Shown here in pieces: positions 1-5,186 of a stretch of DNA of 13,506 bases. Made by a program: the position numbers and the translations under genes. The stretch is taken from NCBI GenBank assembly GCA_049694275.1, contig JBAVQS010000042.1, positions 1 to 13,506 on the forward strand. The letters are read 5' to 3'. The notes under the pieces are model-generated. The model had not been told where the DNA came from. It saw only the letters and a list, made by a program, of their open reading frames with translations, and made no database searches. Source of the DNA: JBAVQS01 sp049694275 (GTDB taxonomy: Bacteria > Chloroflexota > Anaerolineae > UBA4142 > SHND01). Numbering within the stretch: the stretch's first letter is position 1; every line of letters begins with the position of its first letter.

Positions 1-1
1 C

Positions 2-133
2 ACGCATCAAAACGGGGTCCAACTGATGATTGATGAAGGAATCTACCTTGAGGATCCCGCGCCCCAGATGCTTGCCATCCCGCAGGATTCGCTCATTGAG
101 CTGCTGCATTCGCCACGCTCCTTTCACATATAG
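2..133 (+). CDS. C-terminal fragment of an unrecognised protein (5' end outside window)
   Basis: An open frame enters from the left edge and ends at TAG 131-133, giving 43 residues that contain NGVQLMIDEGIYLEDPAPQ and end in SPRSFHI. It looks like a real acidic protein C-terminus rather than chance coding: it is free of stops, mixed in composition, and stops just before the non-coding repeat region. No family is recognised, so no function is offered. It is on the same strand as purB, but a separate promoter lies between them, so co-transcription is not required. Confidence 0.5.
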   Translation, partial: THQNGVQLMIDEGIYLEDPAPQMLAIPQDSLIELLHSPRSFHI

Positions 134-143
134 GTTTCGGTCA

Positions 144-216
144 GGGCGAACCGCCGGCTCGCCCCCTACAACGGATCGACCGGGCCTCCGGGCGAACCGC
201 CGGCTCGCCCCTACAA
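144..216. repeat. Two copies of a GC-rich REP-like palindrome
   Basis: Two near-identical 27-28 base units lie at 144-171 and 190-216, separated by 18 bases. Each starts GGGCGAACCG, ends TCGCCC plus CTACAA, and differs only by one extra C in the first copy. Each unit is an imperfect palindrome: GGGCGA at the left pairs with TCGCCC at the right around a CCG/CGG core, so it could fold into a hairpin. The arrangement resembles dispersed intergenic palindromes (REP-like elements). They lie downstream of the partial gene and upstream of the purB promoter, and a transcript ending there could fold into them. Confidence 0.6.
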
Positions 217-251
217 TAACCGGCCGCGTCCTGAGGGGATTATATGATTGT

Positions 252-280
252 TTCACATTTCGTCCAACCCGCCATATAAT
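252..280 (+). promoter_or_regulatory. Sigma70-type promoter of purB
   Basis: A -35 box TTCACA (252-257, five of six matches to TTGACA) is followed by a 17-base spacer and a perfect -10 box TATAAT (275-280). Transcription would start near 286-288, only about 10 bases before the ATG at 297. This leaves almost no room for a Shine-Dalgarno site, and none is seen. The position also argues against the ATG at 279, which overlaps the -10 box, and against the longer upstream extension of the purB frame. Confidence 0.7.
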
Positions 281-296
281 GGGGTTCCAAAAAACC

Positions 297-1682
297 ATGA
301 ACGAAACTCTGATCGACCAGGCTGGCGCCCTCACCGCCCTCTCACCGCTCGACGGGCGATATGCAGGCGAGACGGCGCCGCTGCGCGACTATTTCTCGGA
401 ATGGGCGCTCGTGCGCGACCGCCTGCGCGTCGAGATCGCCTACCTCCTCGCGCTCTCGCAAGATGCCCATCTGGTCCGCCCATTATCGGCTGCCGAAGCG
501 AATTTGCTCCGTGCGCTGGCGGCGAATTTCTCTCCCGACCAGGCGGGCCGGGTCAAGGAGATTGAGCGCGAGATCCGGCACGACGTCAAGGCGCTGGAAT
601 ATTATTTGCGCGAAGCGGTCGCCGCAACCCCGCTCGCCGACCTGCTTGAGTGGCTGCACTTTGGCCTCACCTCTGAGGACGTAACGCTCACCGCCCAGGC
701 GCTCGCCCTGCGCGATTCGCGCGATGCGGCGCTGCTCCCTGCGCTGGATGCGCTCGTCGAGCGGCTCGCCGCGCTCGCCGGTGAATACAAAGGGCTGCCG
801 ATGCTGGCGCGCACGCACGGCCAGCCGGCCGTCCCGACGACCCTGGGCAAAGAGCTCGCCGTATTCGTGGCGCGCTTGCAGACCGCCCGCGCGGAAATCG
901 CCGCGCATCGTTTCGAGGCCAAGCTGACCGGCGCGGTCGGAAATTTCAATGCGCTCGTCGCCGCCGCCCCCCAGGTGGATTGGTTGGCGTTCAGCGCGCG
1001 GTTCGTCGAGTCGCTTGGCCTGCAACCCAACCTGGCGACGACCCAGCTCGTGCCGTACGACAACTGGATTCGTTATTTTGACGCGCTGCGCCGCGCCAAC
1101 GGCATCCTCCTCGACCTCGCGCAGGATATGTGGCGTTATATCAGCGACGACTATCTGGTCCTGCGCGTCGTCGCCGGCGAGGTCGGGTCCTCCACTATGC
1201 CGCAAAAGGTCAACCCGATCGATTTTGAGAACGCCGAGGGGAACCTGGGACTTGCGAACGCGCTGTTCACCCACTATGCCCAGAAACTTGCCGTCTCGCG
1301 GCTCCAGCGCGACCTCTCCGATTCGACCGTGCGCCGCAATTTCGGCGTCGCGTTAGGGCACACACTCCTGGCCTTTCTCAACATCCGGCGCGGGCTCGAC
1401 CGCGTGCAGGCGAACGAAGGCCAACTGCACGCCGACCTGGACGCGCACTGGGAGGTCGTGGCGGAAGGGGTCCAAACCATTCTCCGCGCCGCCGGCGTCC
1501 CGAACGCCTACGACCAGGTCAAGGCGCTGACCCGCGGCAAGACCTTTTCCCGCGCCGAGTTCGAACAGTGGATAGACCGCCTCGCCGTCGAGGAAGCAAT
1601 CAAAACCCGCCTGCGCGCCCTGACCCCATTTTCGTATGTCGGGCTTGCGGAGCAAATTGCGAAACAAGTGATCAGTGGATAG
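297..1682 (+). CDS. purB: Adenylosuccinate lyase
   Basis: A cytoplasmic enzyme of purine synthesis that splits adenylosuccinate into AMP and fumarate, and SAICAR into AICAR and fumarate. The predicted 461 residues match the longer E. coli-type PurB (about 456). Visible family marks are SPLDGRY near residue 20, H121 with TSED at 126-129, THGQP around H174 (the catalytic acid region), and the signature loop GSSTMPQKVNP at 297-307 containing the catalytic serine (S298/S299). The residue after MP in the signature is Gln, where E. coli has His. ATG 297 was chosen because the in-frame sequence upstream is non-coding repeat and promoter. No Shine-Dalgarno site is present and the leader would be very short. 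The last codons (ending V-I-S-G) run into the heptamer repeat that fills the gap to purA, so the C-terminus was apparently set by the repeat. purA follows 90 bases later, and the two enzymes catalyse consecutive steps from IMP to AMP. Confidence 0.96.
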   Translation: MNETLIDQAGALTALSPLDGRYAGETAPLRDYFSEWALVRDRLRVEIAYLLALSQDAHLVRPLSAAEANLLRALAANFSPDQAGRVKEIEREIRHDVKALEYYLREAVAATPLADLLEWLHFGLTSEDVTLTAQALALRDSRDAALLPALDALVERLAALAGEYKGLPMLARTHGQPAVPTTLGKELAVFVARLQTARAEIAAHRFEAKLTGAVGNFNALVAAAPQVDWLAFSARFVESLGLQPNLATTQLVPYDNWIRYFDALRRANGILLDLAQDMWRYISDDYLVLRVVAGEVGSSTMPQKVNPIDFENAEGNLGLANALFTHYAQKLAVSRLQRDLSDSTVRRNFGVALGHTLLAFLNIRRGLDRVQANEGQLHADLDAHWEVVAEGVQTILRAAGVPNAYDQVKALTRGKTFSRAEFEQWIDRLAVEEAIKTRLRALTPFSYVGLAEQIAKQVISG

Positions 1683-1758
1683 TGGACAGTGGACAGTAGG
1701 TGGTCAGCATAAAGAGATAAAAAGGGTTTCTGACCACCGCCCACTGACCACCGCCCAC
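1674..1758. repeat. Heptamer repeats in inverted arrangement between purB and purA
   Basis: The left part contains three consecutive heptamers, AGTGGAT, AGTGGAC and AGTGGAC (1674-1694). The right part contains two perfect tandem copies of the 14-mer TGACCACCGCCCAC (1731-1744 and 1745-1758), each itself two related heptamers of the complementary strand. GGTGGTCAG (1699-1707) pairs perfectly with CTGACCACC (1730-1738), giving a 9-bp hairpin with a 22-base loop. There is no T-run, so this is not a typical terminator, and purB-purA read-through is plausible. The pattern resembles the short tandemly repeated heptanucleotides (STRR) described in cyanobacteria. Confidence 0.7.
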
Positions 1759-1762
1759 TTTT

Positions 1763-1766
1763 GGAG
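1763..1766 (+). promoter_or_regulatory. Ribosome binding site deciding the purA start
   Basis: GGAG at 1763-1766 lies six bases before ATG 1773. This favours ATG 1773 over the in-frame TTG at 1761, which would overlap the site and add four residues not found in the family. Confidence 0.7.
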
Positions 1767-1772
1767 CGAATC

Positions 1773-3044
1773 ATGCCAGTCACCGTAATCATCGGCACCC
1801 AGTGGGGTGATGAAGGCAAAGGCAAGGCGATCGATTATCTCGCCGCCAATGCCGACCTGGTCGCCCGTTATAACGGCGGCAACAACGCCGGGCACACCGT
1901 CGTCAATCCGCTCGGCACATTCAAGATCCACCTCGTCCCCTCCGGTATTTTCTATCCCCAGACCCGTGCGCTCATGGGCGGCGGTATGGTGATCGACCCC
2001 GCCGTGCTGCTGGACGAGCTTGAATCCATTCGCAAGGCGGGGCTCGATTTCGAGAAACGGCTGTTCATCTCGCCCCGCGCCCACCTTATCATGCCCTATC
2101 ACAAAATCCTCGATGGGCTGTACGAAGAGGCGAAAGGGGCGGGCGCGACCGGCACCACCCGCCGTGGCATCGGCCCCGCCTTTGCCGACAAGGTGAGCTA
2201 TAACGGGTTACGGTGGAGCGACCTGCGGGATGCAAGCATATTTAGGGAACGCCTGCGCGTCCAGCTTGCTCTCAAGAATCGCATCATCACAGCGCTGGGC
2301 GGCGAGTCGCTCGATTACAAGACCGTGTGCGCCCAATACGAGCTCTATTACGAGGCGGTCAAACCCTATCTCCGCGAGCTCACACCTATCGTCCAGCGCG
2401 GCCTCGCCGAGAAAAAGCGATTTCTCCTCGAACAGGCAATGGGAACCTTTCTCGACACCGATTGGGGCACCTATCCCTTTGTCACCGCATCGACGACGCT
2501 CGCCTCGGCGGCGACCGCGGGGCTCGGCATTCCGCCTCGCCACCTCACCCGCATCGTCGGCGTGACCAAAGCCTACACCACACGCGTCGGGGGCGGCCCG
2601 ATGCCGACCGAATTGAACGACGAGGCGGACCGCGCCACGCGCGCGCTCCTCACCGAGGTTGCTGCGACAACCGGCCGCACCCGCCGCGCCGGCTGGCTCG
2701 ACGTCGAGCTCGTGCGCTTTGCCATGCAGTTGAACGGCGGGACCGAGCTCTTGCTCACCAAGCTCGACGTGTTGAGCGAGCTGGATACCATCAAGGTCGC
2801 CGTCGGCTACAAGCTCAACGGCAAGCACGTCGGGTATGCCGATATCGACGCGTACCAACTCGGCAAGGTCGAGCCGGTATACCGCGAATTCTCAGGCTGG
2901 CGCAAGGATATTCGCGACGTGCGGAAATACGCGGATCTGCCGATCAAGGCGCGGCGCTATGTCGAGGCAATCGAAACGCTGGCAGGCGTCCCGGTCAAAT
3001 GGATCTCGGTCGGCCCCGAACGCGAAGCGACCATCAAACGTTAG
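1773..3044 (+). CDS. purA: Adenylosuccinate synthetase
   Basis: A cytoplasmic GTP-dependent enzyme that joins aspartate to IMP to make adenylosuccinate, the first committed step to AMP. The product (423 residues; E. coli has 432) begins with the diagnostic loop GTQWGDEGKGK at 8-18, including catalytic D13, and NGGNNAGHT at 34-42, including catalytic H41. Further marks are GTTRRGIGP (IMP/phosphate binding), GTYPFVT, KAYTTRVGGGP, ATTGRTRRAGWLD (aspartate/IMP loop) and the GTP-binding TKLDVL. Two places depart from the usual pattern. The block normally read GAQG is QAMG here (M223 in place of the conserved, IMP-contacting Gln), and the following SSNTT block reads ASTTLAS. The reading frame is intact on both sides, so this is not a frameshift. 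The gene lies downstream of purB and has its own Shine-Dalgarno site. Confidence 0.95.
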   Translation: MPVTVIIGTQWGDEGKGKAIDYLAANADLVARYNGGNNAGHTVVNPLGTFKIHLVPSGIFYPQTRALMGGGMVIDPAVLLDELESIRKAGLDFEKRLFISPRAHLIMPYHKILDGLYEEAKGAGATGTTRRGIGPAFADKVSYNGLRWSDLRDASIFRERLRVQLALKNRIITALGGESLDYKTVCAQYELYYEAVKPYLRELTPIVQRGLAEKKRFLLEQAMGTFLDTDWGTYPFVTASTTLASAATAGLGIPPRHLTRIVGVTKAYTTRVGGGPMPTELNDEADRATRALLTEVAATTGRTRRAGWLDVELVRFAMQLNGGTELLLTKLDVLSELDTIKVAVGYKLNGKHVGYADIDAYQLGKVEPVYREFSGWRKDIRDVRKYADLPIKARRYVEAIETLAGVPVKWISVGPEREATIKR

Positions 3045-3045
3045 T

Positions 3046-3159
3046 GCATCAAGTAGCTTTATCTCAAATTATTGGCAATGGCTCGCAACCGCCCTGATCA
3101 TCCCGCTCCTGGGGATCGGCTGGAGAGTATATTCCGGCAGACGCGACAAGAAAGCATAG
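3046..3159 (+). pseudogene. Start-less remnant encoding one membrane helix
   Basis: Right after the purA stop, an open stretch of 37 codons encodes SNYWQWLATALIIPLLGIGW followed by a basic tail (RVYSGRRDKKA) and TAG 3157-3159. This is a convincing C-terminal membrane anchor with positive residues after the helix. No ATG, GTG or TTG exists in this frame after the last stop in purA's vicinity that would start it independently, and the frame upstream is a shadow of purA. It may be the surviving end of a deleted membrane protein gene, or chance. It ends five bases before the stop of the convergent regulator gene. Confidence 0.3.
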
Positions 3160-3164
3160 ACGTT

Positions 3165-4811
3165 TCACTCCGCGCGCAGCTTGTCGAGCGCAGGTTGATC
3201 GATGGGGTTCTTACCCGCCTGGAGCGATTGCATCCAGGCATTGCGAGTGGGGGCATAGCGATCGCGGATCGCGGGCGGCTGTGTCTGGAGCCACCGGATA
3301 AACTCTTGAAAATCGGTTATCGCCTCGGCGGCGCGGCCCAGTTCGGCATACACCACACCTCGCGCATCCCGGCTCAACGCCGTCGTGTCGCGGAGTACGG
3401 CATTGTTGCAGTGTGGTAAAGCCTGGTCCGGCTGGTTGGCCAGTGCAAACCCCCAGCACAGCCCGCGCGAGGCCAGCACGTTGTTTGGCTCAAGCGTCAG
3501 CACCCGAATAAAATCATCCTGCCAGGCCGACGTCTTGCCCTGCTGAACGTACGCTACGCCGCGATCGAGATAGGCGCTGGTGAGGTCTGGCGCCAGGTCG
3601 ATCGCCTGCGAATAGAGCGTGATGGCCTGGTCGAGGTCCGCCGGCGACGCGATCTGATTGGTGTACCCCAAATAGAGATTGAGCACGGCGGCGGCATCGT
3701 GCGCTACGGGGGGCTGGGCCATCGCCAGGGTCAGCGCCGCCCGCGCCGCTTCGACCTCCCCTTGCCGGACGTACACCTGGGCAAGAGCGACCAGCGCGAG
3801 CGCCCGTAGCTCTTCTGGCATCGCGCTATCGACCGTCAATCCCGTCGCGTTCGGCAGCGTGACCAGCGAGCGGAGCGCGCTCGTGCCCGTGATGGGCGCG
3901 GGCGGCAGCAGCAAATTGGCGGATAACGCGCCGTTCGCCTGATTGCCCCAGACTATGAGCGTTGCATGGGACTGGACAAGAATATTGGCGGCGCTGTTCC
4001 CTTCCTTGACCTCATCGCTCAGCCGGACCACCCGCACCCGGTCCAGCCGGGCGGCATGGATTTCCCGTTCCAGTGCGGCTTGGATGCGATCGGTGACATC
4101 ATAGTCAGGCTTCCCCGGTGCAGTCGCCGTAAATTGCCCCAACAGGATAAGCGTTTCGCCCGGCGCGGCAACTGGATATTTCGCGCTCGGTCCCAGCCCA
4201 GCCCCACCCACTACAGTCCACAGCAGGACCGCCACGAACACAAGGACAACCACGAGCGCGGCCAAGATGACGGCAGATGGCAGACGACGGAGGGACCTGC
4301 GCGGGCCGCTCACCGCGGGAGCATGAGCAGGAGGGGCGAGTATGGGGACAGGGGGGACACCCCCATTTGCATCTGCTCCAAGTGCTCCAAGTACTCCATC
4401 CGCTCCAGCCGGCAAGCCAACAGGGGGCCTGCGTGCCTGATCTATACTGCTCCCCTCTGCCATTGGCTGTTCCCGGCTGCCGGCGTTCTGCGGTCCGCTA
4501 TCGGCAGTCTCCGGCCCGTGGTCGGCCGTCCGTAATCGGCGGGAGTCTCCCAAGAGGACATTTGGCCCCTGGGATAGTCGTTCCTCGGGCGGAAAGCCTG
4601 CGGCAATCAGCAATTCATCTCGTTCGACGGGGCTAAGGCGCAGACGTTGGGCACAGGAAAGGACATCCTCCCTGGAGCGGGGACGGGAAGTGAGCCCCTC
4701 TTTCCAGCGAAAGATGGTCTGCCGGCGCACGCCAAGCGTCCGGGCCAGCTCGCTATCGCTGATCCCCGTCCGCTGCATGTATTCGCTTAACAACTCGCCA
4801 AATGTGCGCAA
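3165..4811 (-). CDS. Membrane-tethered HTH regulator with extracytoplasmic TPR domain
   Basis: The 548-residue product begins with an XRE-like domain (about 1-75): the sequence ISDSELARTLGVRRQTIFRW is a clear helix-turn-helix, followed by a helical SPVERDELLIAAGF segment. A low-complexity linker (about 80-175) with 7-residue repeats (TADHGPE, TADSGPQ) leads to one membrane helix (about 180-203, preceded by RRSLRR, so the N-terminus is cytoplasmic). Outside the membrane there is a domain reminiscent of TolB-N/FlgO-like folds (LILLGQF, DRIQAALEREI, LIVWGNQ), then about four to five TPR units (for example ALVALAQVYVRQGEVEAARA, AYLDRGVAYVQQGK, DARGVVYAELGRAAEAITDF). This suggests a one-component regulator sensing something in the envelope; target and signal are inferred. 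The TTG at 4809-4811 is preferred because the HTH domain starts directly there and GGGGTG lies five bases upstream. An in-frame GTG at 4896-4898 would add 29 residues without domain character. The gene diverges from the vWA operon. Confidence 0.75.
   Translation of the reverse strand: MRTFGELLSEYMQRTGISDSELARTLGVRRQTIFRWKEGLTSRPRSREDVLSCAQRLRLSPVERDELLIAAGFPPEERLSQGPNVLLGDSRRLRTADHGPETADSGPQNAGSREQPMAEGSSIDQARRPPVGLPAGADGVLGALGADANGGVPPVPILAPPAHAPAVSGPRRSLRRLPSAVILAALVVVLVFVAVLLWTVVGGAGLGPSAKYPVAAPGETLILLGQFTATAPGKPDYDVTDRIQAALEREIHAARLDRVRVVRLSDEVKEGNSAANILVQSHATLIVWGNQANGALSANLLLPPAPITGTSALRSLVTLPNATGLTVDSAMPEELRALALVALAQVYVRQGEVEAARAALTLAMAQPPVAHDAAAVLNLYLGYTNQIASPADLDQAITLYSQAIDLAPDLTSAYLDRGVAYVQQGKTSAWQDDFIRVLTLEPNNVLASRGLCWGFALANQPDQALPHCNNAVLRDTTALSRDARGVVYAELGRAAEAITDFQEFIRWLQTQPPAIRDRYAPTRNAWMQSLQAGKNPIDQPALDKLRAE
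4375..4392. repeat. Tandem 9-mer inside the regulator linker
   Basis: GCTCCAAGT occurs twice in tandem (4375-4383 and 4384-4392), with a partial third copy (ACTCC). In the regulator frame (minus strand) it encodes the GVLGALGA part of the linker. It marks the cytoplasmic linker as a slippage-prone, low-constraint region. Confidence 0.5.
4465..4544. repeat. Coding heptamer repeat in the regulator linker
   Basis: Read on the minus strand, the segment falls into consecutive 7-base units: GACGGCC, GACCACG, GGCCGGA, GACTGCC, GATAGCG, GACCGCA, GAACGCC, GGCAGCC. Because three heptamers equal 21 bases, the protein shows a 7-residue echo (TADHGPE, TADSGPQ, then the degenerate NAGSREQ). This is the same style of repeat as in the purB-purA gap, but here it sits within a coding region and lengthens the linker between the HTH domain and the membrane helix. 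Confidence 0.6.
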
Positions 4812-4868
4812 TGGGACACCCCACAGATTTTTCACTCGTAAACAAGCTTTAAGAGAGGCCAACCCAAA

Positions 4869-4940
4869 TGCAACATGCTTTGGACGAAAATGTAACACAT
4901 CTGGTCATTGAAATGCAACATGATGGGGGCTAATGTAATG
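4869..4940 (+). promoter_or_regulatory. Iterated half-sites near the regulator gene (cluster 1)
   Basis: TGCAACA (4869-4875), TGTAACA (4891-4897) and TGCAACA (4914-4920) are in direct orientation with starts 22 and 23 bases apart, about two helical turns. A weaker TGTAATG follows at 4934-4940. They lie in the predicted 5' leader of the regulator, downstream of its -10 box, a position suited to repression by a protein binding one face of the DNA. They could instead be transposase-binding repeats from the end of a lost element. Confidence 0.5.
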
Positions 4941-4951
4941 GCGACAGGCAA

Positions 4952-4980
4952 ATTATACTTGAAAAGCTCGCTGGACCGAA
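4952..4980 (-). promoter_or_regulatory. Putative promoter of the HTH-TPR gene
   Basis: On the minus strand a perfect -10 box TATAAT occupies 4957-4952. Seventeen bases upstream is TTCGGT (4980-4975), a weak -35 box. The start of transcription would be near 4945, about 130 bases before the TTG start codon, and the cluster 1 half-sites would lie inside the leader. Confidence 0.45.
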
Positions 4981-5008
4981 AAAAGCCGGGTCAAGCACAA
5001 GCCTGAAT

Positions 5009-5054
5009 CCCCTCTCCCGTTTAGCGGGCGGCATATCCTCGAAGGGGAGAAGGG
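5009..5054. repeat. Imperfect GC-rich inverted repeat
   Basis: CCCCTCTCCC (5009-5018) faces GGGGAGAAGGG (5044-5054), which pairs with one bulged A across a 25-base loop; a further GGTTAGGGGGG follows. It resembles common dispersed intergenic palindromes of the CCCTCTCC / GGAGAGGG type. It sits between the two divergent promoters and may shield them from each other; that role is a guess. Confidence 0.4.
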
Positions 5055-5076
5055 TTAGGGGGGGCGTTACGCCGAA

Positions 5077-5127
5077 TGGTACACCGATTTCGCCCAATGT
5101 AACACATCTGGTCCTTGAAATGCAACA
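5077..5127 (+). promoter_or_regulatory. Iterated half-sites upstream of the vWA gene (cluster 2)
   Basis: TGTAACA (5098-5104) and TGCAACA (5121-5127) start 23 bases apart, and a looser TGGTACA lies at 5077-5083, again 21 bases away. The 5097-5127 segment repeats 4890-4920 with a single change. The last half-site falls in the spacer of the predicted vWA promoter, so a bound protein would be expected to block or reposition RNA polymerase. Confidence 0.5.
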
Positions 5128-5143
5128 CGGACCGGGGTAAATT
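5115..5143 (+). promoter_or_regulatory. Putative promoter of the vWA-BNR-macroglobulin operon
   Basis: TTGAAA (5115-5120, five of six matches to the -35 consensus), a 17-base spacer and TAAATT (5138-5143, four of six) precede the vWA start by about 45 bases. The -35 box is part of the 31-base segment shared with cluster 1, where the same TTGAAA lacks a good -10 box at the right distance. Confidence 0.5.
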
Positions 5144-5177
5144 GGTGACGGTAAAGGAGAGACCGATTCTGATTCTT

Positions 5178-5183
5178 GGAGGT
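5178..5183 (+). promoter_or_regulatory. Strong Shine-Dalgarno site of the vWA gene
   Basis: GGAGGT at 5178-5183 is followed three bases later by ATG 5187. It selects this start, which also opens a proper lipoprotein signal peptide, over the upstream in-frame codons beginning near 5115. Confidence 0.8.
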
Positions 5184-5186
5184 CCT

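Larger units (their letters stand above)
4812..5186. other. Divergent intergenic control region
   Basis: About 375 bases separate the regulator start (minus) and the vWA start (plus). The region holds two clusters of TGYAACA-type half-sites (4869-4940 and 5077-5127), a minus-strand promoter (4952-4980), a plus-strand promoter (5115-5143) and an imperfect GC-rich inverted repeat (5009-5054). A 31-base stretch at 4890-4920 recurs at 5097-5127 with one mismatch. No coding sequence is supported here, apart from the possible 29-codon extension of the regulator from GTG 4898. Confidence 0.7.

Noticed and set aside
30..296. Upstream extension of the purB reading frame (89 more residues)
   Set aside because: It runs through the end of another gene, the palindromic repeats and the purB promoter, and has no counterpart in PurB proteins.
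1699..1738. Terminator between purB and purA
   Set aside because: The 9-bp hairpin has a 22-base loop and no following T-run.
1773..3044. PurZ-type (2-aminoadenine) synthetase instead of PurA
   Set aside because: The catalytic Asp (D13) and His (H41) of ordinary PurA are present, and the gene is paired with purB.
4812..4898. Longer regulator start at GTG 4896-4898
   Set aside because: The extra 29 residues have no domain character, overlap the iterated sites and lack a ribosome binding site. The HTH domain begins right at TTG 4811.
4869..5127. Complete small mobile element (MITE) bounded by the 31-base repeats
   Set aside because: The copies are in direct, not inverted, orientation, no target-site duplication was seen, and there is no transposase. 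An element remnant remains possible.
4869..5127. Replication origin iterons
   Set aside because: No replication initiator gene, no AT-rich unwinding region and no DnaA boxes were seen; few copies are present.
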